Positions 28,918 to 39,432 of a DNA stretch of 63,210 bases are shown piece after piece. The notes below the pieces were generated by a model. That model was not told the DNA's origin, did no database searches, and saw only the letters and a list, made by a program, of their open reading frames with translations. This stretch comes from CAWCXF01 sp963799455 (GTDB lineage: Bacteria; Pseudomonadota; Alphaproteobacteria; Rhodobacterales; Rhodobacteraceae): the NCBI GenBank assembly GCA_963799455.1, contig CAWCXF010000002.1:1-63210 (forward strand). The letters are read 5' to 3'. The translations under genes were made by a program, and so were the position numbers. Within the stretch, counting starts at the first letter, position 1. Each line of letters starts with the position of its first letter.

Positions 28918-28921
<4 letters not shown>
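28037..28921 (-). CDS. Nitrilase-superfamily carbon-nitrogen hydrolase
   Basis: An intact 294-residue enzyme with the Glu-Lys-Cys triad visible: E52 in VVLPELASSGYVF, K123 in FRKMHLWNEEN, C156 in MLICYDGWFPE. Superfamily members cleave nitriles, amides or carbamoyl amides (for example N-carbamoylputrescine). The wording after the Cys and the length fit an aliphatic amidase or N-carbamoyl hydrolase branch rather than a true nitrilase, but the substrate is undetermined. The ATG at 28921 overlaps the stop of the upstream transporter ATPase (TCATG on plus), making it the last gene of the second Liv-type operon, presumably acting on the imported compound. Confidence 0.88.
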
Positions 28922-29636
<715 letters not shown>

Positions 29637-29644
<8 letters not shown>

Positions 29645-30378
29645 GGGTGGTGTAGACCTCCTGCACCTTGGCGGAGCGCGCGATCTCCGTCGACCGTGCC
29701 GTCGTCCGAGCACGCGGCCGTTGTCGAGCACGGTGAGGCGGTCGCAGATGTCGCGGATGAAATCGAGGTCGTGCTCGACGATCACTAGCGCGCAGCGCGC
29801 TCTGGATCGGCATCGAGGAGGCCGCCGGTGGCGCGGCGCTCCTCGGGGCTCATGCCGCCGGTGGGCTCGTCGAGGAGCAGGAGCTTCGGCCTGGGCATGA
29901 GCGCCATGGCGATCTCGAGCCACTGCTGCTGGCCATGGCTGAGCTCGCCGGCCAGGTCGTCCTGGCGGTGCGCGAGGCGGAAGCCGTCCAGCGCCTCCAT
30001 GACGCCGTCGTCGAGCGCGGCGCGCGACCGGAGCGCAGGAGCCCCCAGATCGAGCGCTGGGCCTGAGCGGCGAGGAGCAGGTTGTCGTAGACCGACAGCT
30101 CCGGCAGGATCGGCCGTGATCTGGAACTTCAGGCTCAGGCCGAGGCGGGCGCGCTCGGCGGGCTTGGCGCGGGTGATGTCGCGCCCGTCGAAGCGGATCG
30201 TGCCGTCCGAGGCGAGGTGCGTCGCCGGCGATCGCCTTCAGGAGCGTGCTCTTGCCCGAGCCGTTCGGCCCGATCAGCCCGTGGAAGCGTGCCCTCCCTC
30301 ACGGTCACGTCCACCCCGTCGAGGGCCCGCAGCACGCCGAAGCGTCTTGCCGACGCCGCGGACCTCAAGAAGCGCCAC
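29637..30378 (-). pseudogene. Liv-type ABC ATPase (LivG-like) of second operon, frame breaks
   Basis: Composite translation starts VALLEVRGVGKTFGVLRALD and includes DLAGELSHGQQQWLEIAMAL (signature), PKLLLLDEPTGGMSPEERRA (Walker B), EHDLDFIRDICDRLTVLDNG, and the UrtD-like end LQEVYTTRV. Walker A lies in the shifted part near 30240-30290. At least six indels are seen between 29690 and 30300. The signature and end resemble the UrtD-type ATPase at 20215, so this is a second system of the same class. Confidence 0.75.
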
Positions 30379-31451
30379 GCGGCCCTCCTCCCGAGCGACG
30401 GCGCGCCGTGCCGGCGGGCGGTGCGTGCCGACGGCCGGCGGGGCGCACCCGAAGCAGCCGATGCGCTCGCGCTCCGACAGCACGAACCCCATGAGCCCGT
30501 CGGCTGGAAGACCACGACGACGAGCATGATGACCCCCAGCAGCACCGGCCAGTACGGTCTTGAGCGCGTCCACGTCCGAGAGCGTGAAGCGCGAGCGTCT
30601 CGATGGCGCAGGACGCCGATGACGGGCCCGATCAACGTGCCGACCCCGCCGAAGAGACCGTAGAGCACCACGAAGGTCGAGAGCGCGATCCCGAGATCGG
30701 CCGGGCCGATGTAGCCCTCGTGGTGCGCGTAGAGCCCGCCCGCGAGTCCCGCGAGCATCCCCGCGTAGGCGAAGACCAGCGCCTTGAAGGCTGGGACCCG
30801 GTAGCCGAGGAAGGCCAGCCGCTCCTCGTTCTGGCGCATCCCCGCCAGCACCAGGCCGAACTGCGATCGCACGATCGCCCGGCTGCCGAGGTAGGCGAGC
30901 ACGAGGAAGGCCAAGGACGCCGTAGTAGAAGAGGCGGCCCGGCTCGATCGCGAGAGGGCCGAGCGACAGGAAGTCGTAGACCGAGAGGCCGTTGCCGGCG
31001 CCCACCCACTGCCAGCCCGCCACGAGGCGCTCGGCCGCGTAGGAGGCGGTGAGCGTGCCCAGCGCGACGAAGATGATCGCTCGGGGTGCGCCTGCCGAGG
31101 AGCAGGAACCAGCCCGAGGAGGAAGCGCCGCCAGGAGGCCCACCAGCATCGAGATGGGCACGACCCCCCAGACCTGGGTGAATCCCGCGTCGTTGGCGAG
31201 GAGCGCCGACGGCGTAGCCAGCCATCCCGAAGAACAGCGCCTGCCCGAAGGTCATGATGCCCGAGTAGCCCCAGCAGAGGTCGAAGCTGATCGCGAGCAT
31301 CGCCAGGATCAGCATGCGCGTGGCGATGATGGTGTGGAAGTCGCGCACGAGGAACGGCACCGCGACCAGCGCCACGAGGAGCGCGATACTCGAGGATCGG
31401 CAGGATGCGGCGCGGGCGGGGAGCGGGCGGGGCGGGCGCGCGGTGGGTCAT
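30379..31451 (-). pseudogene. Liv-type ABC permease (LivM-like) of second operon, frame breaks
   Basis: Blocks found: VALVAVPFLVRDFHTIIATR, AMLAISFDLCWGYSGIMTFG, QALFFGMAGYAVA (LivM hallmark), WQWVGAGNGLSVYDFLSLGP, SRAIVRSQFGLVLAGMRQNE, ERLAFLGYRVPAFKALVFAY, AGMLAGLAGGLYAHHEGYIG and LLGVIMLVVVVFQPTG. About ten membrane segments. Frame breaks near 31390, 31215, 31120, 31080, 30915, 30595, 30555 and 30490. Its start ATG at 31451 lies 70 bp after the binding-protein stop. Confidence 0.75.
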
Positions 31452-31521
31452 AGCAGGCTCGTCCCTCGGAGGACGGTGGCGCCCGCGCCGGCTCGAGACG
31501 CGGGCCGCGCGGCAGGGTGGG

Positions 31522-32749
31522 TCAGGCGCACTCGGCGGGATCGACCATCTCGTCGGCCTCCAGGATGCTCCACTCGCCGCCCTGCGCCTGGGCGATGTAC
31601 ATGTTCATGCGCGCGTGGCCGGTGCCCGGCACCATCTCGGCGGGGCCGCCGGGCCCCTCCGCGATCGCCGCCCCGTCGAGCGCCTCGGAGACCGCCTCGC
31701 GCACCAGGTCGCCGTCGGTGGCGATCACGGCCTGCTCGTAGAGGCTGATGCCGCGGTACATGCCCGTGGACGCGCTCCCGGCGGTGAAGAGGTAGGACGA
31801 GTCGGGGAACATCTCGGCGTAGCCCGCCAGGAGCGCCTGCGTGGGCTCGTCCTCGACCGTGTGGAAGAGGTCGAGGCAGGAGTACATGCCCTCCAGCTCC
31901 TGCGCGGGCACGTAGTTGACCGAGTTCTCGTCGAGGTAGACGCAGGACTGCGTGCCGCCGCGCTCCTGATAGCCTGCGTCGTGGAGCTGGCGGCTGAAGG
32001 CCTGGAGGCCCGGCGGGATGATCGTGTTGAAGACGTGGTCCACGCCGTCGTTCATGATCCGCGCGATGGTGGCGGAGTACTCGAGCTGGTCGAGCGGGTA
32101 GTACTCCTCGAACACCACCTCGCCGCCGTTCGCCTCGATGATCTCGCGCGCGCGGTCGTTGAGGAGCTGCGGCCAGATGTAGTTGGCCGAGGGCATCGCG
32201 AAGCGCGTCGCGCCGTTCTCGATCATCATCGGCAGCAGGCGGGCCACCTGCTGCGCCGGCGTGGGACCGGTGCAGAAGAGGTGAGTCGCGTGCACTCCTG
32301 GCCCTCGTAGAGCTGCGGGTAGATGTAGAGCGTGCGCCCGCGCCGCACGATGGGGTTCTTGATCGCCTCGCGCATGGCAGAGGTGATGCCGCCGAGGATC
32401 ACGTCGACCTCCGACGTCGATGCAGGCGGCGCACGTTGCCCACCGCGACGCCGGGGTCCGAGGCGGTGTCCTCCAGGAGCAGCTCGACCGGGCGGCCTAG
32501 AATGCCGCCGGCGTCGTTGATCCCTTGGACCGCGAACTGGGCGACCTGCCAGTTGGAGTTGCCCGAGGGCGCGATGGCGCCCGTCATGTCGGTCGCGATG
32601 CCCATGCTGATCGGGTCCCCACCTTGCGCCCAGTGCGGGCCGCAGCACCCAGCCCGCCCGCGGTGGCTGTCCAACCCGCGGCTGCGAGCGCGGCCGAGCC
32701 GCGAAGGAGACTCGCGCCGGGACGGCACGCGCCCGTTCTGCTGAGCCAT
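31522..32749 (-). pseudogene. Liv-type substrate-binding protein of second operon, frame breaks
   Basis: Starts MAQQNGRVPSRRESPSRLGR with an unusual Arg-rich lead before DPISMGIATDMTGAIAPSGN, so the signal region may be shifted. Continues VNDAGGILGRPVELLLEDTA-like wording, VDVILGGITSAMREAIKNPI, TLYIYPQLYEGQECT, then in an intact 257-codon frame FCTGPTPAQQVARLLPMMIE to EADEMVDPAECA. This is a type I periplasmic-binding fold of the amide/urea class. Breaks near 32660, 32415 and 32285. It sits between the two permease genes, an unusual order. Confidence 0.78.
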
Positions 32750-32750
32750 G

Positions 32751-33642
32751 CTAGAGTCTCCCCCTGCGTTGACCAGGCCCGATGGGCCGGAACTTCACGA
32801 TGACGAGCGCCGTGACGAAGACGAGCACCTCGGCCACGACGGGGCTCACGGTGGCGCCGATGCCGCCGATCTCGCGCAGCCACTGGAAGCCGGGCACCAT
32901 GGCGCCCGACCAGCGCCGCGCCGAGGAGCGGCCCTTCGAAGGTGCCGACGCCGCCCAGCATCACCGACAGGAACGCCTGCACGAGGAAGCGCACGCCGAG
33001 GTCGGCCGAGAGCGAGAACAGCGGGACCACGAGCGCGCCCGCGAGGCCGGCGAGCGCGGCGCCGAAGGCGAAGGTGATCGCGTAGAGGCGTCGCGTGGAG
33101 ACGCCCGAGGCGCGCGCGAGCGCGGGGTTCTCCAGCGCGCGCGCGGATCTGGAGGCCGACGCTCGTGCGCGTCAGCAGGAGGAAGCACGCCGCCATGACT
33201 GCCAGCGTCGAGACGATGATGACGGCGCGCCAGACCGACAGGCTGCGCCCCGAGCACGGTGAAGCCGCCGCCGAGCGGCTCGGCGATGGCGTGGTACTGG
33301 CCGCCGATCAGGCTGCGGACGGTCTCGCGCACGATCAGCCCGATCGCGAAGGTCGCCAGCATCGCCACGATCGGCGTGCGGTAGAGCCGCCGGATGATCG
33401 TGGCCTCGATCGCGAGGCCGAACAGCGCCACGAGGATCGGCGCCGCGAGCATGCCCGACCAAACGGGCAGGCCGATCTCGCGGAAGACGTAGACGGTGAA
33501 CGCGCCCAGCAGGACGAACTCGCCGTGGCCGAGGTTGAAGATGCCCATCATGCTCGCGATGATCGCGAGCCCGGCCACCACCAGCACCATGATCGACGAG
33601 AAGGCGACGACGTCGAAGACGAGCTTGATCGACGTCGTCCAT
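32751..33642 (-). pseudogene. Liv-type ABC permease (LivH-like), first gene of second operon, frame breaks
   Basis: Starts at ATG 33642 after GGAGGGG. After an indel near 33635 it reads TSIKLVFDVVAFSSIMVLVV, GLAIIASMMGIFNLGHGEFV (LivH hallmark), ATIIRRLYRTPIVAMLATFA and SLIGGQYHAIAEPLGGGFTV. The C-terminal part is in shifted frames (GALVVPLFSLSADLGVRFLV, QAFLSVMLGGVGTFEGPLLG) and ends VKFRPIGPGQRRGRL. Breaks also near 33245, 33140 and 32925. The stop TAG at 32751-32753 is one base above the binding-protein ATG. Confidence 0.75.
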
Positions 33643-33767
33643 GGCCCCTCCAGATCCTGGCCGGCATGAGCCGGCTCGAGCGGTCGCGCTCGTCCGGCAA
33701 GCGTTCGCACCGGGCTCGCGAGGCAAGCAAACGACTGGCCGCCGACGGCGTCCTTGACCGGAGCACC

Positions 33768-33784
33768 TGATTAAAAGTTAATCA
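33768..33784. promoter_or_regulatory. AT-rich palindrome between divergent operons
   Basis: TGATTAA-AAG-TTAATCA has perfect 7-bp arms around 3 bp and stands out in 70% GC DNA. It lies between the divergent transporter operon (start 33642) and the amidase operon (start 33899), so it is a good operator candidate for both. Confidence 0.55.
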
Positions 33785-33898
33785 AGGTGAATCCTGACGG
33801 CGCGCGATTGATCGCCCGCGGCGCCCTCCCGTTGACCAAGACCGGGGCTCCGGCCTTCCTGGCGGGGCCTGCCACCATCCAGCCCGCCCGAGGAGCCG

Positions 33899-34099
33899 AT
33901 GACCCGACCCGAGCTTGACCCTGACACCATCGGGACGCTTGCCCAGGTTGCCCGGCTCGACCTGCCGCCGGAGCGCCGTGAGATCCTCGCGCCCGCGCTC
34001 GGCGCGGTGCTGGCGCAGTTCGACGTCCTCTTCGAGGTCGAGATCGGCGAGACCCCCCCCACCAACTCGTTCGACCCCCGCTGGAGGACTCCGAAGTGA
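33899..34099 (+). CDS. GatC/AtzG-like small subunit of an amidase
   Basis: A 66-residue protein: TRPELDPDTIGTLAQVARLD, LPPERREILAPALGAVLAQF, DVLFEVEIGETPPTNSFDPR. Helical pattern and length fit the AtzG-like/GatC-like small subunits that wrap around and stabilise an amidase-signature partner. The stop overlaps the amidase ATG by four bases (ATGA), supporting an obligate pair as in AtzG-AtzE biuret-pathway amidases or GatCA. A tRNA-dependent GatCAB role is unlikely because no gatB is present. Confidence 0.75.
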   Translation: MTRPELDPDTIGTLAQVARLDLPPERREILAPALGAVLAQFDVLFEVEIGETPPTNSFDPRWRTPK

Positions 34100-35490
34100 G
34101 CGACGTCCTCGACCTGACGATCACGGAGCTGGCGCCGAAGCTGAAGGAGCGGGAGCTCTCGCCGGTGGAGGTGACGGAGGCCTGCCTCGGCCGGATCGAG
34201 GCCACCGAGCCGGCGCTCAACGCCTATGTCCGCGTGCTGGCGGACGAGGCGCTCACGGCGGCACGCCGGCGGAGGCGGAGATCGGCGCGGGGCGGTGGCG
34301 TGGCCCGCTGCACGGCGTGCCCGTGGCGATCAAGGACCTCTACGACTTGGAGGGCGTGCCCACGACGTCGAGCTCGCGCGTCCGGTCGAACTGGACGCCT
34401 GAGGCGGACGGCGCGACGGCCGCGGCGCTCAAGGCGGCGGGCGCGGTCATCCTGGGCAAGACCCACACGCACGAGTTCGCCTACGGCATCTCCACTCCCA
34501 CCACGCGCAACCCCTGGGACACCGAGCGCATCCCCGGTGGATCGAGCGGCGGCTCGGGCGCGACGGTGGCCTCGCGCGGCGCCTACATGGCGATGGGCAC
34601 CGACACCGGCGGCTCGATCCGGATCCCCGCGGCGCTCTGCGGCACGGTCGGCCTCAAGCCCACCTTCGGGCGCGTGCAGCCGCGTGGGGGTGACCTCGCT
34701 GGCCTGGGGTCTCGACCATGCAGGGCCGTTGACGCGCAGCGTGGCTGACGCGGCTCTCTGCCTGCAGACGCTGGCGGGCTACGACCCGCGCGACCCCGGC
34801 TCGCTCGATGAGCCCGTGCCCGACTACAGGGCGGCGCTGGGGCAGGACGTCCGGGGCGTGCGGATCGGCGTGCCCGAGACCTACTACTTCGAGCATGTCG
34901 AGCCCGCCGTTGCGGAGGCGGTCCGGTCCGCCCTGGCGCGGCTTGAGGCGATGGGCGCCGTGCTCGTCCCGGTCGAGATCCCGCTGCCCGACCAGATCAT
35001 GGCCGTGGAGTTCGCGATCTGCCTGCCCGAGGCGAGCGCCTATCACCGCCAGATGCTGCGCGCGACGCCCGACGCCTACGCCGAGGACGTCCGGCTGTTC
35101 CTGGAGGCCGGCGAGATGGTCCCGGCCGTGACCTACCTCCAGGCGCTCCGCGTGCGCGCGCTGATCCAGGACGGGTTCCGCCGCCTCTTCGACAAGGTCG
35201 ACGTCATCGCCGCGCCCACGGTCGCGGCGGTGGCCGCGAAGGCGGGCGCGACGGACGTGACCTGGCCCGACGGCACGGTGGAAGGCCTGACGTCGGTCTA
35301 CGTCCGGCTGTCCGCGCCCGCGAACATCACCGGCCTGCCCTCGATCAGCCTCCCCTGCGGCTTCTCCGACGAGCGGCTTCCGATCGGCATGCAGATCATC
35401 GGGCGACCGCTCGACGAGCCGATGATCCTTCGGGTCGGCGATGCCTGGGAGAGGGAGAGCGGCTGGCGCTCGCAACGGCCACCGCTCTAA
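34096..35490 (+). pseudogene. Amidase-signature hydrolase (AtzE/GatA-like), two frame breaks
   Basis: N-terminus LTITELAPKLKERELSPVEV, then after a break near 34260 HGVPVAIKDLYDLEGVPTTS with the catalytic Lys, PGGSSGGSGATVASRGAYMA (Ser of the Ser-cisSer-Lys triad region) and MGTDTGGSIRIPAALCGTVG (nucleophile Ser region). After a second break near 34690 it continues GVTSLAWGLDHAGPLTRSVA to the C-terminus. The full length of about 464 residues is normal. It hydrolyses an amide, possibly one taken up by the divergent Liv-type transporter, which is inference from position. Confidence 0.82.
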
Positions 35491-35664
35491 GCGCCAGGCG
35501 TCGGTCACGGCCGCCGACGCGGCATCTGCCGCATCAGAGTGAGGAGCAGGGTGAGGAGCCGGAACAAGCATGACGTCGGCCCCGATCTGTCCGGAACCGC
35601 TGACCGCAGCTGTTCCCCCGCCCACAACCCCGTCAAGCTATCTTCTGGGCAGGGGCGTGGAGGG
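35491..35664. other. Spacer between amidase and IS1182 element
   Basis: No gene or clear hairpin with T-tract recognised. Confidence 0.35.
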
Positions 35665-37260
35665 GTGGCCGGAACCGGTCGAGACTGTTGAAAAAGCCCT
35701 ATGCTGGCGGGCTCTGCGGTGATTCACTTGCCCTGGCGGATCAAGGGCGTGGGGGCTGAGGCCATGATGGGACGTCAGGTCGAGCAGGCGGCGCTGTTCT
35801 ACGAGTTCCGCCTCGAGGAGCGGGTGCCGGCGGACCACCTGCTCCGACGGGTGGACGCCGCGCTCGACCTGTCGTGGGTGCGCGGTCACATGGCCGAGCA
35901 CTACAGCGCCACAGGCCGCCCCTCGATCGACCCCGAGCTGATGGTGCGCATGCTGCAGGTCGGGCTACCTCTTCGGCGTCCGCTCCGAGCGGCGGCTGTG
36001 CGAGGAGGTCGAGCTCAACCTCGCCTACCGCTGGTTCTGCCGGCTCGGGCTCGAGGGGCGGGTGCCCGACCACTCCACCTTCACCAAGAACCGCCATGGG
36101 CGCTTCCGCGACAGCGGGCTGATGCGCGCGGTGTTCGAGCGCGTGGTGGAGCGGTGTCTCGAGGCGGGGCTGGCCTCGGCCGCGCACGTGGCGGTCGACG
36201 GCAGCTTCGTGCGAGCAGACGCCAGCCACACCCGGTGCGTGGCGAGCGTCGAGGAGCTGCCCCGCGAGGACGCCTCGCGCGCGGTGCGGGAGTACTTCGC
36301 CGATCTGGAGAGCGCTTTGCCCGACCCCGAGGGCGTTGTGCGCACGCCGCCCAAGGCGGTGTCGCTCACCGACCCCGCCGCCGCGCTGAGCTCCAAGCAT
36401 GGTCCCTCGGCCTTCGCCTACGGCCTGAACGCCATGGTCGACACGGGCTCGGGCGTCGTGCTCGAGGTCCAGGCGGCGCCCGAGCGCTTCGCCGACGAGC
36501 CCATCGCCGCGCGCCGGATGGTGGAGCGGCTCCTCGATCGGCACGGGGCGACGCCTGGGGTCCTGACGGCCGACAAGGCTTATGGCTCGGGGCCGTTCCT
36601 CGCCTGGCTGGAGGAGCAGAATGGGATCGAGGCGCACGTGCCGCTGATCGACCGGCGCCACCAGACCGGGGGCCTGCTGACCCAGGACGCCTTCACCTAC
36701 AACGAGACGAGCGACACCTACACCTGCCCGCAGGGCGCCGTGCTGAAGCGCTACAGCAGCGAGGAGGACGTCCAGCGCTACCGCGCCTCGCAGCGCGACT
36801 GCGGGGCGTGCCCCATCAAGTCGACCTGCACCGCCAGCAAGATGCGCGCCCTGTGCCGCTCGCCCCACGAGGCGGTCCGCGAGCGGGTCAGAGCCCGCCA
36901 GGGCACCCCGGCCGTCCGCCGTTCGATGCGGCTGCGCAAGGTCGTCGAGCACCTGTTCGGCCACATCAAGCACCACGACGGGCTGCGGCGTCTCCGGCTG
37001 CGGGGCCTACGCGGCGCCGACGAGCAGTTCGTGCTCGCGGCGACGGCGCGAAACCTCAGGCGCGTGGCTCGATGGGCCGCCTGCTCCCCTCGGAAGGATG
37101 CGATGCCGGCGTAGACAGCCCGCCCGGAGCGCGCTCTCGGGCGCGGGAGCTCGCAGGCGCGGCTCGGACCGCACTAACCTGCCAGCAACCGACGGCGACG
37201 GCGTTCCCCGCCGCGCTGGCTTCCGCGCCTTTTTCAACAGTCTCGGTCGGTTCTGGGCGG
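35665..37260 (+). mobile_element. IS1182-type element
   Basis: Terminal inverted repeats match well: left CCGGAACCGGTCGAGACTG (from 35669), right, reversed, CCAGAACCGACCGAGACTG (from 37257), both continuing TTGAAAAAG. A single transposase gene lies between them. Exact outer ends and any target duplication were not resolved. Confidence 0.85.
35764..37114 (+). pseudogene. IS1182-family transposase, one frame break
   Basis: First frame: EQAALFYEFRLEERVPADHL, LLRRVDAALDLSWVRGHMAE and SIDPELMVRMLQVG, the DUF772-type N-terminal domain. An extra G near 35967 shifts the frame. The second frame continues YLFGVRSERRLCEEVELNLA, DHSTFTKNRHGRF, HVAVDGSFVRADAS (first Asp), TPGVLTADKAYGSGPFLAWL (second Asp), a Cys-rich CGACPIKSTC insert, and VVEHLFGHIKHHDGLRRLRL (Glu). 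Near-complete length of about 450 residues. Inactive as written unless the G is an error. Confidence 0.88.
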
Positions 37261-37654
37261 TCCTCTATCACGTCGGCGCGGCCGCGTGATGCCGTCGGTG
37301 AGGGAAGAGGGGAGCACAAGAGAAACCTCCGTCATGCGCTTCGCCGTCCGCCCCGCCGCCGAGACGGTCGACGGCTCCACAGCCGAGCATGCGATCGCCA
37401 CCCTCAAGCGCCCCGACGGCGCGCTGCCCATCAACGAGCTCGGCCTGCGCCTCGAGGACGCCAAGGCGACCTCGCTACTCTGCAGATCGCCGTGGCCGAT
37501 ACGCGGGCGCGCAGCCTCGTCCGCCGCGAGCGGCCCTGCTCGTGCTGCTGCAGCGCCGCGCGCCGCGCGCCGCGCCCTCGCGGCCGTGGGCGCGTCATAC
37601 CACGGTCGCGTCCCATCCTTACGCTCCGTCGCGCCAAGCCGAGGAGGGACACCG
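37261..37654 (+). other. Region between IS1182 and phoX-like gene, no gene recognised
   Basis: An open frame runs in phase with the phosphatase gene from 37286 (RFAVRPAAETVDGSTAEHAI, ATLKRPDGALPINELGLRLE), but translation quality drops after about 37470. It could be a remnant of a gene broken by the IS1182 insertion or a chance frame. I do not recognise a family. Confidence 0.3.
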
Positions 37655-39196
37655 ATGCCAGGCATCCATCGCTTCGATCGCCGCGGGTTTCTGCGGACCA
37701 CGACGGGGGCGCTGCTCGCGGCGCCGCTCGGCGGCCTCTACGGCCGGCAGGCGCTCGCGCAGGGGCGCATGGAGCCCATCGCGTCGCCCTACGGCCCGGT
37801 GCGGCCGGTGGCGGACCGGACCACCGGGCTCGAGCTTCTGCAGCTCCCCAAGGGCTTCACCTACCAGTCCTACGGCTGGGCGGGCGACGCGATGGACGAC
37901 GGCGCCCCTACGCCGATGGAGCATGACGGGATGGCGGTCGTGCGCTCGCGCGTGGTCGGCGGCGAGGAGGAGATCACGCTGATCCGCAACCACGAATCCG
38001 GGGTGCAGCCGCTCGTGGGCCTGATCGGGGCGGAGGCCGCCTACGACGCCGCCGAGATCACGGACGACGACGGCGCGACCGGCCGTCTGTCGGGCGGCAC
38101 CACGCGGCTCGTCTACCGCGGCGACCGGTGGGTGTCGGCCGCGCCCGCGCTTGGCGGCACGCTCAGCAACTGCGCCGGGGGCGCCACGCCCTGGGGCACC
38201 TGGCTCACCTGCGAGGAGGACAAGGCTGACTTCTCGGACGCCGGCGGCAAGCCGCACGGCTACGTCTTCGAGGTGTCGCCGGTCGACGGCGAGACGACAG
38301 GCGAGGCCATCACGGCGATGGGGCGCATGGACCACGAGGCGGTCGCGGTCGATCCCCGCACGGGCGCGGTCTATCTCACCGAGGACGACCGCAACCAAGC
38401 GGGCCTTTACCGCTTCGTGCCCGCCAACGCCGACCGCCGCGCCGGCGCGCTCGCGCAGGGCGGCGAGCTCTGGATGGCCAAGGTCGCAGGCGAGGACAGG
38501 GCGGACCTGCTCGCCCCCGCGATCGGCGACACCCACCGCCTGGAATGGGTGCGTATCGAGGATCCCGACCTCGCGCCGCAGCCCTTCACCGAGGCGCCCT
38601 TCGAGGCCGACAACCTCGCCTCCGGGCCCTTCGTGCAGGGCCGCGACGCGGGCGCGCTGCGCTTCAGCCGGCTCGAGGGCATCTGGCACTCCCCGAACGA
38701 CGGCCTGATATACATCGTCGACACCTCCGCCGGGGTGGGCGACGACGAGGAGGACGGCATCGTCGGGCAGCCGGGCTACGGCGAGGGGGCGGTCTGGACC
38801 TACGACCCGGCGAACGAGTCGCTGAGCTGCCTCTGGAAGTCCGACAACCCGGTGGCCGGCAACAACCCCGACAACATCACCGTGAGCCCGCGCGGCGGCG
38901 TGCTCCTGTGCGAGGACGGCGGCGGCGTCGAGGACGCCTTCGGGCGCGGCGAGCGCCTCATGGGCCTCACGCCGGCGGGCGAGACCTACGTGTTCGCCAA
39001 GAACAACGTGGCGCTCGAGGCGTCGATGGTGTCGCGGGCAGGCAAGTCGGCTGAGTTCATCGAGGCGGCGGACCACCGCGACAACGAATGGGCTGGCGCG
39101 ACCTTCGACCCGACGGGCCGCGTGCTCTTCGTCAACATCCAGACCCCCGGGATCACCTTCGCGATCACCGGTCCTTGGGAGCGCGGCCTGCTCTGA
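37655..39196 (+). CDS. PhoX-family (DUF839) secreted phosphatase-like protein
   Basis: An intact 513-residue protein starting at ATG 37655 after GAGGAGGGA. It has a Tat-type signal (FDRRGFLRTTTGALLAAPLG) with the twin Arg near residues 9-10. Family segments include GGTLSNCAGGATPWGTWLTC and EEDK (PhoX metal site), MGRMDHEAVAVDPRTGAVYL, TEDDR, LEGIWHSPNDGLIYI and NPDNITVSPRGGVLLCEDGG. PhoX enzymes are Ca/Fe-dependent periplasmic alkaline phosphatases exported folded by Tat. No phosphate-type operator was recognised and the gene appears to stand alone. Confidence 0.88.
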   Translation: MPGIHRFDRRGFLRTTTGALLAAPLGGLYGRQALAQGRMEPIASPYGPVRPVADRTTGLELLQLPKGFTYQSYGWAGDAMDDGAPTPMEHDGMAVVRSRVVGGEEEITLIRNHESGVQPLVGLIGAEAAYDAAEITDDDGATGRLSGGTTRLVYRGDRWVSAAPALGGTLSNCAGGATPWGTWLTCEEDKADFSDAGGKPHGYVFEVSPVDGETTGEAITAMGRMDHEAVAVDPRTGAVYLTEDDRNQAGLYRFVPANADRRAGALAQGGELWMAKVAGEDRADLLAPAIGDTHRLEWVRIEDPDLAPQPFTEAPFEADNLASGPFVQGRDAGALRFSRLEGIWHSPNDGLIYIVDTSAGVGDDEEDGIVGQPGYGEGAVWTYDPANESLSCLWKSDNPVAGNNPDNITVSPRGGVLLCEDGGGVEDAFGRGERLMGLTPAGETYVFAKNNVALEASMVSRAGKSAEFIEAADHRDNEWAGATFDPTGRVLFVNIQTPGITFAITGPWERGLL

Positions 39197-39212
39197 GGCG
39201 GGAGGGGCTGGA

Positions 39213-39237
39213 CCCGTCGCGGGCGACCGGCGACGGG
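39213..39237. terminator. Hairpin between converging phoX-like and lysR genes
   Basis: CCCGTCGC (39213-39220) pairs perfectly with GCGACGGG (39230-39237) around a 9-base loop, 17 bp after the phosphatase stop. There is no T-tract, as is common in high-GC genomes. Confidence 0.45.
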
Positions 39238-39432
39238 CCGCCTACGCGGTCGCGCCTCGGTGGCCTCGACCTCTACTCCGCAGGCAGGGGGGCGGGCCTG
39301 CCGAGGCGGTCGAGCGCGCGCCGAGGGGACGGGGCTGCCTGCGTCCGAGCAAAGACCACCGCCGGGAGCAGCAGGTTCTGCTCGGCGCCCGCCCGGCCGA
39401 ACCTCTCGACGAGCAGCACCTCGCTTGCGCGT

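Noticed and set aside
33899..35490. GatCAB tRNA amidotransferase
   Set aside because: No gatB is adjacent, and the small subunit and the context of amide-type transporters and hydrolases point to a catabolic amidase.
35701..37926. A 741-codon frame through the IS1182 transposase and beyond
   Set aside because: It follows the transposase only up to about 35967 and is then out of frame, as shown by the DDE motifs in the other frame.
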